Source: an uncultured Clostridia bacterium (GTDB lineage: Bacteria; Bacillota; Clostridia; Christensenellales; Borkfalkiaceae). Taken from it: a stretch of DNA of 64,000 nucleotides. The stretch covers positions 36,666 through 100,665 of the forward strand of contig CAJFGA010000001.1 in assembly GCA_904374385.1 (NCBI GenBank). The letters are read 5' to 3'. Positions 38,771 through 48,065 of the stretch are shown piece after piece. The first letter of the stretch is position 1. Every line of letters begins with the position of its first letter. A program made the translations under genes and the position numbers. Below the pieces are notes generated by a model. It was not told the origin of the DNA. It searched no databases and saw only the letters and a list, made by a program, of their open reading frames with translations.

Positions 38771-40504
38771 TTATTTTTGTTTTCTGTTTACATAACTCGT
38801 ATGCAGAATTTCGTGCGCCTTGTGCGAGCCGGGCTCACCGAAAAAGTCTTTATAAAGCTGCAAAATAGCGGGGTTTTCGTGACTCTTGCGGATAGACGCC
38901 TGTTTATCCTCGTCATACAGCGCCTGTGCGCGCTTGGAACGCAAATCGACCTGCCGACGGGTATATGCACTCTGGATGGGCTGGCCGCCGCCGTTGACGC
39001 AGCCGCCCGGGCAGCACATCACTTCTACAAAGGTGTAGTCGCATTCGCCCTTTTTGATCTTTTCGCAAAGTTCTTTGGCATTGGTCAAGCCCGAAGCGAC
39101 CGCCACTTTCACTTTGATGCCGTTCAAGTCATACTCCGCTTCTTTGATGCCTTCGATGCCGCGCACTTCTTTGAAGTCGACCGAATCGAGCGGCTTGCCC
39201 GTGATCGTTTCCGCCGCGGTACGCAGCGCAGCCTCCATAACGCCGCCCGTCGCGCCGAAGATGACGCCCGCGCCCGTAAATTCGCCGAGCGGGTTGTCGA
39301 AGGTGCCGTCGGGCAGTTCGCTGTATAGAATGCCGGAATTTTTGATCATTTTGGCGAGCTCGCGGGTGGTGAGCACCGCGTCGATATCGGGATAACCGCT
39401 CGCGTTTTCATGATCGCGCGTCTTTTCGAACTTCTTTGCCGTGCAGGGCATGATGCCGACGACGTAGATGTTTTTCGGGTCGATGCCCTCTTTTTTCGCC
39501 CAATAGGTCTTGACCGTCGCGCCGAACATCTGCATGGGCGACTTGCAGGACGAAAGATTGGGGATCAGTTCGGGATAATAATATTCGACGAAGCGGATCC
39601 AGCCGGGCGAGCAGCTCGTAAACATGGGGAGCGTGCCGCCCTCTTTGACGCGGTGAATGAGCTCGTTCGCCTCTTCCATAATGGTGAGGTCGGCGCCGAA
39701 GTTGACGTCGAACACCTTATCGAACCCGAGCATGCGCAGCGCGGTGAACATTTTTCCTTCGGTGTTGGTGCCGATGGGATAGCCGAACTCTTCGCCGATC
39801 GCCGCGCGCACGGCGGGCGCCGCCGCCACTACGACCACCTTTTCGGGGTTATTGATCGCCTCGCGCACGTTGTCGATCTCTTCGCGCTCGCGCAGCGCCC
39901 CCGTGGGGCAGACCGCCACGCACTGGCCGCATGCCACGCAGGGCGCGTCGTTCAAATCCGATTCGAACGCGCACGCAATGTGCGTATTGAAGCCGCGGCG
40001 GGAAGGCGCGATGACGGCGACTTCCTGCACCTTTTTGCAGACGGCAACGCACCTGCGGCAGAGAATGCACTTTTCGTTGTCGCGCACGAGGTAGCTGGTC
40101 GAATTGTCCTCTTCATACTCCGAACGCACGCCTTTGAAGCGGTTTTCGTCGCAGCCGTATTCGTTGGAGAGCTTTTGCAGTTCGCAGTTGGTACTGCGCA
40201 CGCAGGAAAGGCATTCCTTTTTATGATCGGAAAGGAGAAGTTCGAGGGTTGTCTTTCTCGATTTTCTCACCTTTTCGGTATTGGTGAATACTTCCATGCC
40301 CTCGTTTACAGGATAAACGCAGGCGGCGACGAGGCTTCTGGCGCCCTTCACTTCGCACACGCAGATGCGGCAGGCGCCGATCTCGTTGATCTCTTTCAAA
40401 TAGCAGAGGGTGGGGATGTTGATGCCGGCGGCCTTCGCCGCTTCCAAAATGGTGCTCCCCTCTTCGACCTCTACGGGAATATTGTTTATTTTCAGATGTA
40501 CCAT
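38771..40504 (-). CDS. hydA: [FeFe] hydrogenase catalytic subunit HydA (NADH-dependent/bifurcating type)
   Basis: N-terminal 2Fe-2S, His-Cys (HKKECLSCVRSTNCELQ), 2x4Fe-4S; H-cluster motifs FTSCSPGW, IMPCTAKKFE, EVMCCPGGCVNGGGQP. Confidence 0.95.
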   Translation of the reverse strand: MVHLKINNIPVEVEEGSTILEAAKAAGINIPTLCYLKEINEIGACRICVCEVKGARSLVAACVYPVNEGMEVFTNTEKVRKSRKTTLELLLSDHKKECLSCVRSTNCELQKLSNEYGCDENRFKGVRSEYEEDNSTSYLVRDNEKCILCRRCVAVCKKVQEVAVIAPSRRGFNTHIACAFESDLNDAPCVACGQCVAVCPTGALREREEIDNVREAINNPEKVVVVAAAPAVRAAIGEEFGYPIGTNTEGKMFTALRMLGFDKVFDVNFGADLTIMEEANELIHRVKEGGTLPMFTSCSPGWIRFVEYYYPELIPNLSSCKSPMQMFGATVKTYWAKKEGIDPKNIYVVGIMPCTAKKFEKTRDHENASGYPDIDAVLTTRELAKMIKNSGILYSELPDGTFDNPLGEFTGAGVIFGATGGVMEAALRTAAETITGKPLDSVDFKEVRGIEGIKEAEYDLNGIKVKVAVASGLTNAKELCEKIKKGECDYTFVEVMCCPGGCVNGGGQPIQSAYTRRQVDLRSKRAQALYDEDKQASIRKSHENPAILQLYKDFFGEPGSHKAHEILHTSYVNRKQK

Positions 40505-40522
40505 GATCTCTTATCCTCCCCG

Positions 40523-42313
40523 TTATGCCTTGATGACCGCGCCGAAGCGGCATTTTTCCATACAGACGCCGCACTTGATGCACTTATCCGTATCGATGAC
40601 GTGCGGCTCTTTGACCGTGCCGGAAATTGCGCCCACGGGGCAGTTGCGCGCGCAGAGGGTACAGCCCTTGCACTTGTCGGCAACGATCTGGTATCTGAGC
40701 AGTTTTTTGCAGACGCCCGCGGGGCAGCGCTTTTCTTTGACGTGCGCTTCGTACTCGTCGCGGAAGTAATGCAGGGTGGAAAGGACGGGGTTGGGCGCCG
40801 TCTGCCCGAGACCGCAGAGGGAATTTTCTTTGATGTAGTAGCAAAGCTCTTCCATCTTGTCGAGGTCTTCCATCGTCGCCGTGCCGTCGGTGACTTTGCA
40901 GAGCATTTCGTACAGGCGCTTGGTGCCGATGCGGCATGCCGTACATTTGCCGCAGCTTTCGTCAACGGTAAATTCGAGGAAGAACTTCGCGATGTCGACC
41001 ATGCAGTTGTCCTCGTCCATGACGATGAGGCCGCCCGAACCCATCATCGAACCGATGGCGATGAGGTTGTCGTAGTCGATGGGCGTATCGATGAGGTGCG
41101 CGGGGATACAGCCGCCCGAGGGGCCGCCCGTCTGCGCCGCTTTGAACTTTTTGCCGTTGGGGCAGCCGCCGCCGATATCATAGATGATCTCGCGCATGGT
41201 GGTACCCATCGGGATCTCGACGAGGCCGGTATTGTGGATCTTGCCGCCGAGCGCAAACACCTTGGTGCCGCGGCTCTTTTCCGTACCCATGGAGGCGAAC
41301 CAATCCGCGCCCTTCAATATGATCTGCGGCACGTTCGCATACGTTTCTACGTTATTCAAAATGGTAGGCTTGCCGAACAGGCCCTTGACCGCGGGGAAAG
41401 GAGGACGGGGGCGCGGCTCGCCGCGGTGTCCTTCGATAGAGGTCATCAGCGCCGTCTCTTCGCCGCAGACGAAAGCGCCCGCGCCCAGACGGATGTCGAG
41501 GTCGAAGTTAAAGCCGGTGCCGAAGATATCCTTGCCTAAAAGACCGTATTCGCGCGCCTGTTTGATGGCGATGGTCAGGCGCTGCACGGCGATCGGGTAT
41601 TCCGCGCGGACATAGATGTAGCCCTGATCCGCGCCGATAGCGTACGCCGCGATCGCCATCGCTTCGATGACGGCATGCGGGTCGCCTTCCAAAATGGAAC
41701 GATCCATGAATGCGCCGGGGTCGCCCTCGTCTGCATTGCAGCAGACGTACTTTTTATCTCCTACGGAATTTTTAGCGAACTGCCACTTTCTGCCCGTAGG
41801 GAAACCCGCGCCGCCCCTGCCGCGAAGGCCGGACTTGGAAATGACGTCGATGACGTCCTGCGGGGTCATTTCGGTGAGCACCTTGCCGAGCGCCTCATAG
41901 CCGTCGTAAGCGATATACTCCTCAATCTTTTCGGGATTGATGACGCCGCAGTTGCGGAGCGCCACGCGGTGTTGCTTTTTATAGAAATTGGTGTCGTTGA
42001 GCGCCTTGATGTTGCCGTCTTCCCCCACTGTCTCTTTATAAAGGAGGCGGGTGACGATGCGCCCTTTGATGATGTGTTCGTCGATGATCTCGTCAACGTC
42101 TTCGAGTTTGACCTGCGAATAGAAGGCGCCTTCGGGATAGACGATCATGATGGGGCCAAGCGCGCACAGGCCGAAGCAGCCCGTTTTGGTGACGTGCACT
42201 TCGTTTTCAAGCCCTTCTTTTTGGATGCGGGCGACGAGCGCATCGTAAATTTTCATCGAATTGCCGGAGGTACAGCCGGTACCGCCGCAAACAAGAATGT
42301 GTGATCTGAACAT
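40523..42313 (-). CDS. hydB: NADH dehydrogenase/hydrogenase subunit (NuoF-like) HydB
   Basis: GRGGAGFPTGRKWQFA; FMDRSILEGDPHAVIEAM; GAGAFVCGEETALMTSIEG; C-terminal 2x[4Fe-4S] ferredoxin. Confidence 0.95.
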   Translation of the reverse strand: MFRSHILVCGGTGCTSGNSMKIYDALVARIQKEGLENEVHVTKTGCFGLCALGPIMIVYPEGAFYSQVKLEDVDEIIDEHIIKGRIVTRLLYKETVGEDGNIKALNDTNFYKKQHRVALRNCGVINPEKIEEYIAYDGYEALGKVLTEMTPQDVIDVISKSGLRGRGGAGFPTGRKWQFAKNSVGDKKYVCCNADEGDPGAFMDRSILEGDPHAVIEAMAIAAYAIGADQGYIYVRAEYPIAVQRLTIAIKQAREYGLLGKDIFGTGFNFDLDIRLGAGAFVCGEETALMTSIEGHRGEPRPRPPFPAVKGLFGKPTILNNVETYANVPQIILKGADWFASMGTEKSRGTKVFALGGKIHNTGLVEIPMGTTMREIIYDIGGGCPNGKKFKAAQTGGPSGGCIPAHLIDTPIDYDNLIAIGSMMGSGGLIVMDEDNCMVDIAKFFLEFTVDESCGKCTACRIGTKRLYEMLCKVTDGTATMEDLDKMEELCYYIKENSLCGLGQTAPNPVLSTLHYFRDEYEAHVKEKRCPAGVCKKLLRYQIVADKCKGCTLCARNCPVGAISGTVKEPHVIDTDKCIKCGVCMEKCRFGAVIKA

Positions 42314-42334
42314 GTAATTCTTCTTCCTCCGCCC

Positions 42335-42700
42335 TTAATTCTCGCCGATCAGATATTCTTTAACGGGATTCCCGTTCACGACGTGTTCGGCCATCACCTT
42401 TTTCGCCTTATCGGGCGTCATGAGCACATATGTATACTTCTGCCCGCCCTTAAAAACTTCTACGATCGGCTCTAAACGGCACAGCCCGATGCAGCCCGTC
42501 TGCGATATGCTCACGTTATGCAGCTGCCTTTTTTCCGCCTCATCTAAGAGCGCCGTCAAAACGGGGCGCGCGCCCGCGGCGATGCCGCAGGTCGCCATGC
42601 CGACCTTGATGACTGTCTCGTCGGAGCCTGCAACGGCGCGATTGTCCGTCTGCGAGCGCATCTTGTCGCGCAGGGCCTTGAGCTCTTCTAAACTTTTCAT
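42335..42700 (-). CDS. Thioredoxin-like [2Fe-2S] ferredoxin
   Basis: VGMATCGIAAGARPVLTALLDEAEKRQLHNVSISQTGCIGLCRLEPIVEV; hydrogenase operon context. Confidence 0.88.
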   Translation of the reverse strand: MKSLEELKALRDKMRSQTDNRAVAGSDETVIKVGMATCGIAAGARPVLTALLDEAEKRQLHNVSISQTGCIGLCRLEPIVEVFKGGQKYTYVLMTPDKAKKVMAEHVVNGNPVKEYLIGEN

Positions 42701-43248
42701 AACCTACCTCCGTAAATGCTGACTAAATTTTCCCGGATATAATCCTTTAAAAACGCCCTCACTTCGGGCGTGTCGAGGGGAATTTCCCCCAAAATTTCCT
42801 TGATCTCGCGCGTATCCAACGCACCTTTTTGATCCGAGCACTCCACCGTCACGAGAAAGTCTACCTGCGGATTCATCGTGATCAACTGCAAGACGACGCC
42901 GCCGAAATCGCCGAGCGGCATGCGGTCGATATGCCCGATGCGGTATTCGGCAAACACTTCCGTGCCCTTTCCCTTTTCGGAACGGATCTCGAAACGCCCG
43001 CCCGTACTCTCTGCAGAATACCGGAAGAGAGGCAGCCCCATCCCCACCGAACGGGTCTTGCGCGACGTCGTGAAAGGGTCGGTCACTTTTTTGACCGTCT
43101 CCTCGTCCATGCCGCATCCGTCGTCCTTGATGTCGATGCGCATTTTGTCTTCCCCAAAGTCTGCCCACAGCAAAATTTCGATATTCTTTGCGCCCGCGGC
43201 GAGTGAATTTTCCGCAATGTCGAGGACGTTGAGTGCAAGTTCGCGCAT
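42697..43248 (-). CDS. GHKL ATP-binding (histidine-kinase-like/anti-sigma-like) protein
   Basis: MRELALNVLDIAENSLAAGAKNIEILLWADFGEDKMRIDIKDDGCGMDEETVKKVTDPFTTSRKTRSVGMGLPLFRYSAESTGG. Confidence 0.88.
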   Translation of the reverse strand: MRELALNVLDIAENSLAAGAKNIEILLWADFGEDKMRIDIKDDGCGMDEETVKKVTDPFTTSRKTRSVGMGLPLFRYSAESTGGRFEIRSEKGKGTEVFAEYRIGHIDRMPLGDFGGVVLQLITMNPQVDFLVTVECSDQKGALDTREIKEILGEIPLDTPEVRAFLKDYIRENLVSIYGGRL

Positions 43249-43250
43249 AC

Positions 43251-43754
43251 TCAGTCTCTGTATTTGGCGAGGATGCCCTCGACTTCTTCGGGCGTCACTT
43301 TGCCGTACACATCGTCGTTGATCGTCATGACGGGCGCCAGGCCGCAACAGCCGATGCAGCGCGTCGCATCCAGCGAGAACTTCAAATCGTCCGTGCACTG
43401 CCCGCCTTCAATATGGAGGGTGTCGCACACTTTTTTGTATACGTCGCCGGAACCCTTGACATAGCAAGCCGTGCCGAGGCATACGCCGATCTTATACTGC
43501 CCCTTCGGATACAGCGAAAACTGCGCATAAAACGTCGCAACGCCGTAAACTTCTGCGAGGGATACCCCCAATTCGTCCGCGATGATCTGTTGCACCGCTT
43601 CGGGAAGGTAGCCGTAGATGTCCTGCGCCTTTTGCAGCGCGGCGATCATCAGCCCCTGTCCGCCGTGTTCAACTTTCAGATCGGCAAGCGCTTTTTTCAG
43701 GCGCTCTTCCTGCTCTTTCGTCCCGTTGAAGGGAACGTCGATCTTTTTAGCCAC
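43251..43754 (-). CDS. hydC: NuoE-like [2Fe-2S] subunit (HydC)
   Basis: GLMIAALQKAQDIYGYLPEAVQQIIADELGVSLAEVYGVATFYAQFSLYPKGQYKIGVCLGTACYVKGS. Confidence 0.93.
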   Translation of the reverse strand: MAKKIDVPFNGTKEQEERLKKALADLKVEHGGQGLMIAALQKAQDIYGYLPEAVQQIIADELGVSLAEVYGVATFYAQFSLYPKGQYKIGVCLGTACYVKGSGDVYKKVCDTLHIEGGQCTDDLKFSLDATRCIGCCGLAPVMTINDDVYGKVTPEEVEGILAKYRD

Positions 43755-43907
43755 CGATAATAACCTCCGTAAACATGCGCGTATAGGACCGCGTTAAATT
43801 CAATGATATTATTCTAACATAAAAGCCGACGTTTTTCAATAAATATGAACGTTAATTCAACAAATTTTTCAAAAAAAAGGCGGCATTCCTGCCAGGGATT
43901 CCCGCAT

Positions 43908-43936
43908 TTGACAATTTGACCCGTTTATGATATAAT
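43908..43936 (+). promoter_or_regulatory. Consensus promoter for citrate synthase
   Basis: TTGACA - 17 nt - TATAAT. Confidence 0.85.
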
Positions 43937-43991
43937 AAAAGAGGATTTATATCATTTTTCGGGCATAATTTTAAAAAGGAGGGCATCACGA

Positions 43992-45389
43992 ATGCAATAT
44001 ACAGACCTTCGGGATCAGCTGCTCGCACGGTTCTCAAAATATTCGCAGGATATTATGGAACTCACAAAAATGGCGAGTAAAAGCGACATCATCAATCCCA
44101 AACTTTACGAAAAATATGATGTAAAGCGGGGATTGCGCGATATCAACGGCAACGGCGTACTGTGCGGACTGACGGAGATATCTGAAATCATCGCCTTCGG
44201 CAAGGACGAAGACGGCAACAAGATTCCCGTAGACGGCCAGCTCTACTACCGCGGCTATAATGTCCGCGACCTCGTGAGCGGCGCCTGGAACAGGCGGTTC
44301 GGATTCGAAGAGACGACGTATCTGCTCCTATTCGGACATCTGCCCACCGAAGCGCAGCTGAACCGATTCTGCGAGATCTTGGCGGATTTCCGCGCCCTGC
44401 CCCCCTCGTTTGTGCGCGATATCATCATGAAAGCTCCTTCGCAAGATATGATGAATATGCTGGCAAGGTGCGTCCTCAGCCTGTATTCTTATGACCCGAA
44501 ACCGGACGACGTATCTAAGAAAAACGTGCTCAGGCAATCGCTGCAGCTCATCGCGCAGTTCCCCCTTCTGACCGTGTACAGCCAAAAGGCATACAGCTAT
44601 TACCATTCGGACGCGTCTCTGTTTATCCACAAGCCGAAAAAGGAATTTTCTACGGCGGAAAATATCCTGCATATGCTGCGGGAGGACAGTAAATTTACCG
44701 AACTCGAGGCGGAAGTTTTAGACTTGTGCCTCGTACTGCACGCCGAACACGGCGGCGGCAACAACTCGACCTTTACGACGCACGTCGTCACCTCCTCCGG
44801 GACGGACACTTATTCTTCGGTGGCGGCATCGCTCGGCTCGCTCAAAGGGCCGAAACACGGCGGCGCAAACATCAAAGTCTGTGAAATGTTTGACAGCATC
44901 AAGGCGCATGTACCCGACTTCGACAGGGGCAAACTCAAAGATTACCTCGCTAAAATACTCAACCGCGAGGCATTCGACCGTTCCGGGCTCATTTACGGAA
45001 TGGGACATGCCGTGTACTCTCTTTCCGACCCGAGAGCAGACATCCTCAAATCGTTTGCGGAAAAACTTGCCGTAGAAAAGCACATGGAAAAAGAATACGA
45101 AATGCGGAAATCGGTCGCCGAGCTTGCCGCCGAGCTGATCGCGGAAAAGCGCAAGATCTATAAGGGCGTCAGCCCCAACGTCGATTTTTATTCCGGCTTC
45201 GTATACGATATGCTCGACCTTCCGAGAGAGCTGTATACCCCTTTCTTTGCCGTATCGCGCATTGCGGGCTGGTCGGCACACCGCATGGAGGAAATCACCA
45301 ACGGCGGCAAGATCATCCGCCCCGGTTACCAAGCGGTCGCCAAGCGGCAGAAATATGTGCCTATCGAGGAGAGGACAGCGGAAGAATAA
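43992..45389 (+). CDS. Citrate/2-methylcitrate synthase
   Basis: GQLYYRGYNVRDLVSG; LHAEHGGGNNSTFTTHVVTSSGTDTYSSVAASLGSLKGPKHGGANIKV; GMGHAVYSLSDPRA. Confidence 0.93.
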   Translation: MQYTDLRDQLLARFSKYSQDIMELTKMASKSDIINPKLYEKYDVKRGLRDINGNGVLCGLTEISEIIAFGKDEDGNKIPVDGQLYYRGYNVRDLVSGAWNRRFGFEETTYLLLFGHLPTEAQLNRFCEILADFRALPPSFVRDIIMKAPSQDMMNMLARCVLSLYSYDPKPDDVSKKNVLRQSLQLIAQFPLLTVYSQKAYSYYHSDASLFIHKPKKEFSTAENILHMLREDSKFTELEAEVLDLCLVLHAEHGGGNNSTFTTHVVTSSGTDTYSSVAASLGSLKGPKHGGANIKVCEMFDSIKAHVPDFDRGKLKDYLAKILNREAFDRSGLIYGMGHAVYSLSDPRADILKSFAEKLAVEKHMEKEYEMRKSVAELAAELIAEKRKIYKGVSPNVDFYSGFVYDMLDLPRELYTPFFAVSRIAGWSAHRMEEITNGGKIIRPGYQAVAKRQKYVPIEERTAEE

Positions 45390-45401
45390 GCCCTTCCGTT
45401 T

Positions 45402-45538
45402 CCCCTCATCAGTCACCTTCAGTGACAGCTTCCCCACAGGGGAAGCCCTTATTATCAGTCGCTTTTCGTGACAAGTCCAAGGGGCCCTTCTGTTCATCGT
45501 ATTGCTTTCTATCTTCCGCGCACCATCCGCGGGTTTTA
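45402..45538 (+). repeat. Composite interspersed repeat family A, copy 2
   Basis: CCCCTCATCAGTCACCTTCAGTGACAGCTTCCCCACAGGGGAAGCC ... TTCATCGTATTGCTTTCTATCTTCCGCGCACCATCCGCGGGTTTT. Confidence 0.85.
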
Positions 45539-45546
45539 GGATACAA

Positions 45547-45580
45547 AAAAGTCTCCGATCATGCCGATCGGAGACTTTTG
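45547..45580. terminator. Bidirectional terminator
   Basis: AAAAGTCTCCGATCATGCCGATCGGAGACTTTT. Confidence 0.85.
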
Positions 45581-45600
45581 CTTCATTTTTCGTTTTAGGC

Positions 45601-45912
45601 TCAATTGCCCGAAGGGATCAAGCCGATCAAATTTTCGTATGTGCCGGGGAAGAACAGGAAGATGACGATGACGGCGAGCAATGCCAAAAAGATAATTTGG
45701 AAAATAAAATTGCGCTTGGACATCGCTTCCAATCCCACGACTGCCATCAAAATGAGCGCGCCGTAATTCTGCACATAAGAGAAAACCTTCAAGACCATAT
45801 CGGGCAGAAAATCGAAGTTCGCGTTGATGATGAGCAATGCGAAAACGATCACCATAATGACCGCGAGGATCTCGCCGATGATGTCGAAAACCTTCTCTAA
45901 TCCTTTAAACAT
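45601..45912 (-). CDS. Small integral membrane protein, hypothetical
   Basis: 103 aa with several TM segments. Confidence 0.75.
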   Translation of the reverse strand: MFKGLEKVFDIIGEILAVIMVIVFALLIINANFDFLPDMVLKVFSYVQNYGALILMAVVGLEAMSKRNFIFQIIFLALLAVIVIFLFFPGTYENLIGLIPSGN

Positions 45913-46029
45913 CGAATATTTGCCTCCTTATTTTCGTTGCGGGTCGCCCCGTATAGTTGCATTATAGCATAACAGAAGAAATGTGTCAACAGGCGCGCAG
46001 AAAATTGCGGGCGTTATGCAGTTCTCCGT

Positions 46030-46848
46030 TTAGAAATAACGGGCAAGTTCATTGAGGCTTTCCGCGATCGCTTCGGGCCGGTCCGGCGTACGTTCGGCGC
46101 GCTCCCTGTCCGTTTCGCCGCTCAATACGAGGATACCGTGAAAACCGTTATTGTTGGCAAAGCGGATGTCCGTATGCGGGCGATCGCCCACCATGCAGAT
46201 GCGCGCGGCGGGCAGGCGCAGGCGGCGCTTGATGCACTCCCCCATCACCGTATACGGCTTGCCGCAGATGACGTCGGGCGCCCTGCCGGACGAGCACTTC
46301 AGCAATTCGATAAACGATCCGACGTCCGGAGGGAATACTCCCTTTGCGGGACAGACCGCGTCCGGATGGGTCGCGATATACGGTTTCCCCTCGACGATCA
46401 TACGGTTGATCTTGACGAGTTTTTCAAAGGTGAGCGTCGTATCATAGGCAAGCACGGCAACCTCCGCCCCCTCTTCGGCGAGGGAGATGCCCGCCGCCGC
46501 AAACTCACTTCGCAGGCCCTGTGTGCCGACGAGGTACACCTTTTTGCCCGCATAAAATTCGTTGCAGTACTCGGCCGCGGCGATGCCAGAGGTATATACC
46601 TCGTCCCCTTTGCCAAAAATGCCGAGGCGCTCGAGTTTATGCTCGTATTCCGCCGCCGCTTTGGAAGAGTTGTTCGTAAAATATATGATACGCCTGCCGG
46701 AAAGGCGCATCTTTTGCAAAGTTTTTTTTATGTCGCCGATGAGTTCATCCTCGATGTACACGGTGCCGTCCATATCGAGGAGAAACACTTCCGTTTTCCC
46801 GACGATCTCTTCAAGTTTTTTCTGGTTCTCTTTTGTGCCGTAAATCAT
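46030..46848 (-). CDS. HAD-IIA (NagD-like) family hydrolase
   Basis: VFLLDMDGTVYIEDELIGDIKKTLQKMRLSGRRIIYFTNNSSK; MVGDRPHTDIRFANNNGF. Confidence 0.92.
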   Translation of the reverse strand: MIYGTKENQKKLEEIVGKTEVFLLDMDGTVYIEDELIGDIKKTLQKMRLSGRRIIYFTNNSSKAAAEYEHKLERLGIFGKGDEVYTSGIAAAEYCNEFYAGKKVYLVGTQGLRSEFAAAGISLAEEGAEVAVLAYDTTLTFEKLVKINRMIVEGKPYIATHPDAVCPAKGVFPPDVGSFIELLKCSSGRAPDVICGKPYTVMGECIKRRLRLPAARICMVGDRPHTDIRFANNNGFHGILVLSGETDRERAERTPDRPEAIAESLNELARYF

Positions 46849-46855
46849 ATGGCTC

Positions 46856-48019
46856 CTATCCAAATAATCGTTTTTCGGCCAGGCGATCGGCATTTTGCCC
46901 CATTATGCCGCCGCACATGTTTGGCAGCCCGAAATCGCGCGCCAGCGCTCCCGCCGAAAGCAAGGGGGAAAGATCGCAAGATAAAGAATACGCTTCCTGC
47001 AAAGCATCTGTGCGCACGGCAGGCCTGATCCCGCCCGCCAAATAATAGCATTCGCGCACCCGCTCGGCATAGCCGCGCAACAACCCAGCCGCCACGCAAA
47101 AATGTTCGCGGCACTCCGCAAAAGTCCGCGCGCGGGCAAAGCTGACCTCAGCTGTGGGAACTTGAATATTTTCGAACGCTTCCCTGCCGACAAACTGCGC
47201 GGCGCGCCGCACGCGCGCCGCGTAATCCGCCACAAAATAAGGGCGCAGGCGCGCGTTTTCAAAGAGGGCGGCATATTGGCGGACGGCGTACACGAGTGCG
47301 GCAAAGGCGCTTTGCCCTACTTTTTCTCCGCCGCGCGAAAGCTGGCGGAAAAAGGCGAGGGAAGGATAGCGGGAAAAAGGCCGCAGGGCGATCTCCTGCA
47401 AAGCGCAGGCGGCAAAGCGAGAGGCGTCGTCCGCCCCCTTGGCGAGCTCTGCCGAGCGGCAAAGCTGCCGATAGCCGTATTCTTTCCGCTCGCCCGAAAA
47501 GACGGCGTCGATATCGATGTCCTCTGCGCAAAGCGCGGAAAGCGATGCCGCGGCGATGCACGCCGCCCTGCCCCTGCCGCCGATAAAATTTTCATCGAAA
47601 AGGACAATGTCTGGTTCTTCGACGGGATAACCGCCGGAAGATGCGGAGGAGAGCATGCCCTCTTGATAGAGCATATCGGGCACGGCGAGCAAGAAGGCGC
47701 CGCGCAAGGTACAAAAAAAGCGCGCCGCCGCGATGCTGCGCCGCCCTACCGCCACGCACAGGCGAACGTCGTCCGGCAGTGAGAACAGCCCCTCGGCGCG
47801 GTCACCGCCGCCGAGGACGACACAGAAAATTTTAAAACCCGCAAATTGGCCGCGCATAGAATGGAGCACGGCAGATACGCTTTCGTCGGCGAGCAAAAGC
47901 ACCTTGCCGTACGGCAGCAAAGATTTTGCGAGACGGGGCGCGGCGGAAACCGGTTCGAAGCAAAAGCGGGTCTTCAAACCGTATTCCTCCGCCGCGCTCA
48001 GGAGAGTATTTTGGCACAT
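46856..48019 (-). CDS. Hypothetical protein, possibly a divergent dehydroquinate synthase-/iron-alcohol dehydrogenase-like fold
   Basis: Order of segments GKVLLLADESV...VVLGGGDRAEG...LCVAVGRRSIAAARFFCTLRGAFLLAVPDML resembles the DHQS-like layout but with altered motifs. Confidence 0.4.
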   Translation of the reverse strand: MCQNTLLSAAEEYGLKTRFCFEPVSAAPRLAKSLLPYGKVLLLADESVSAVLHSMRGQFAGFKIFCVVLGGGDRAEGLFSLPDDVRLCVAVGRRSIAAARFFCTLRGAFLLAVPDMLYQEGMLSSASSGGYPVEEPDIVLFDENFIGGRGRAACIAAASLSALCAEDIDIDAVFSGERKEYGYRQLCRSAELAKGADDASRFAACALQEIALRPFSRYPSLAFFRQLSRGGEKVGQSAFAALVYAVRQYAALFENARLRPYFVADYAARVRRAAQFVGREAFENIQVPTAEVSFARARTFAECREHFCVAAGLLRGYAERVRECYYLAGGIRPAVRTDALQEAYSLSCDLSPLLSAGALARDFGLPNMCGGIMGQNADRLAEKRLFG

Positions 48020-48065
48020 AAGAATGCCTCTGTCGCAATATTTTTCCTCTTATGTGCCTCAAAAT

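Noticed and set aside
46138-47028. Plus-strand ORF 46138-47028 and others opposite the HAD and DHQS-like genes
   Set aside because: Antisense shadow ORFs of minus-strand coding genes
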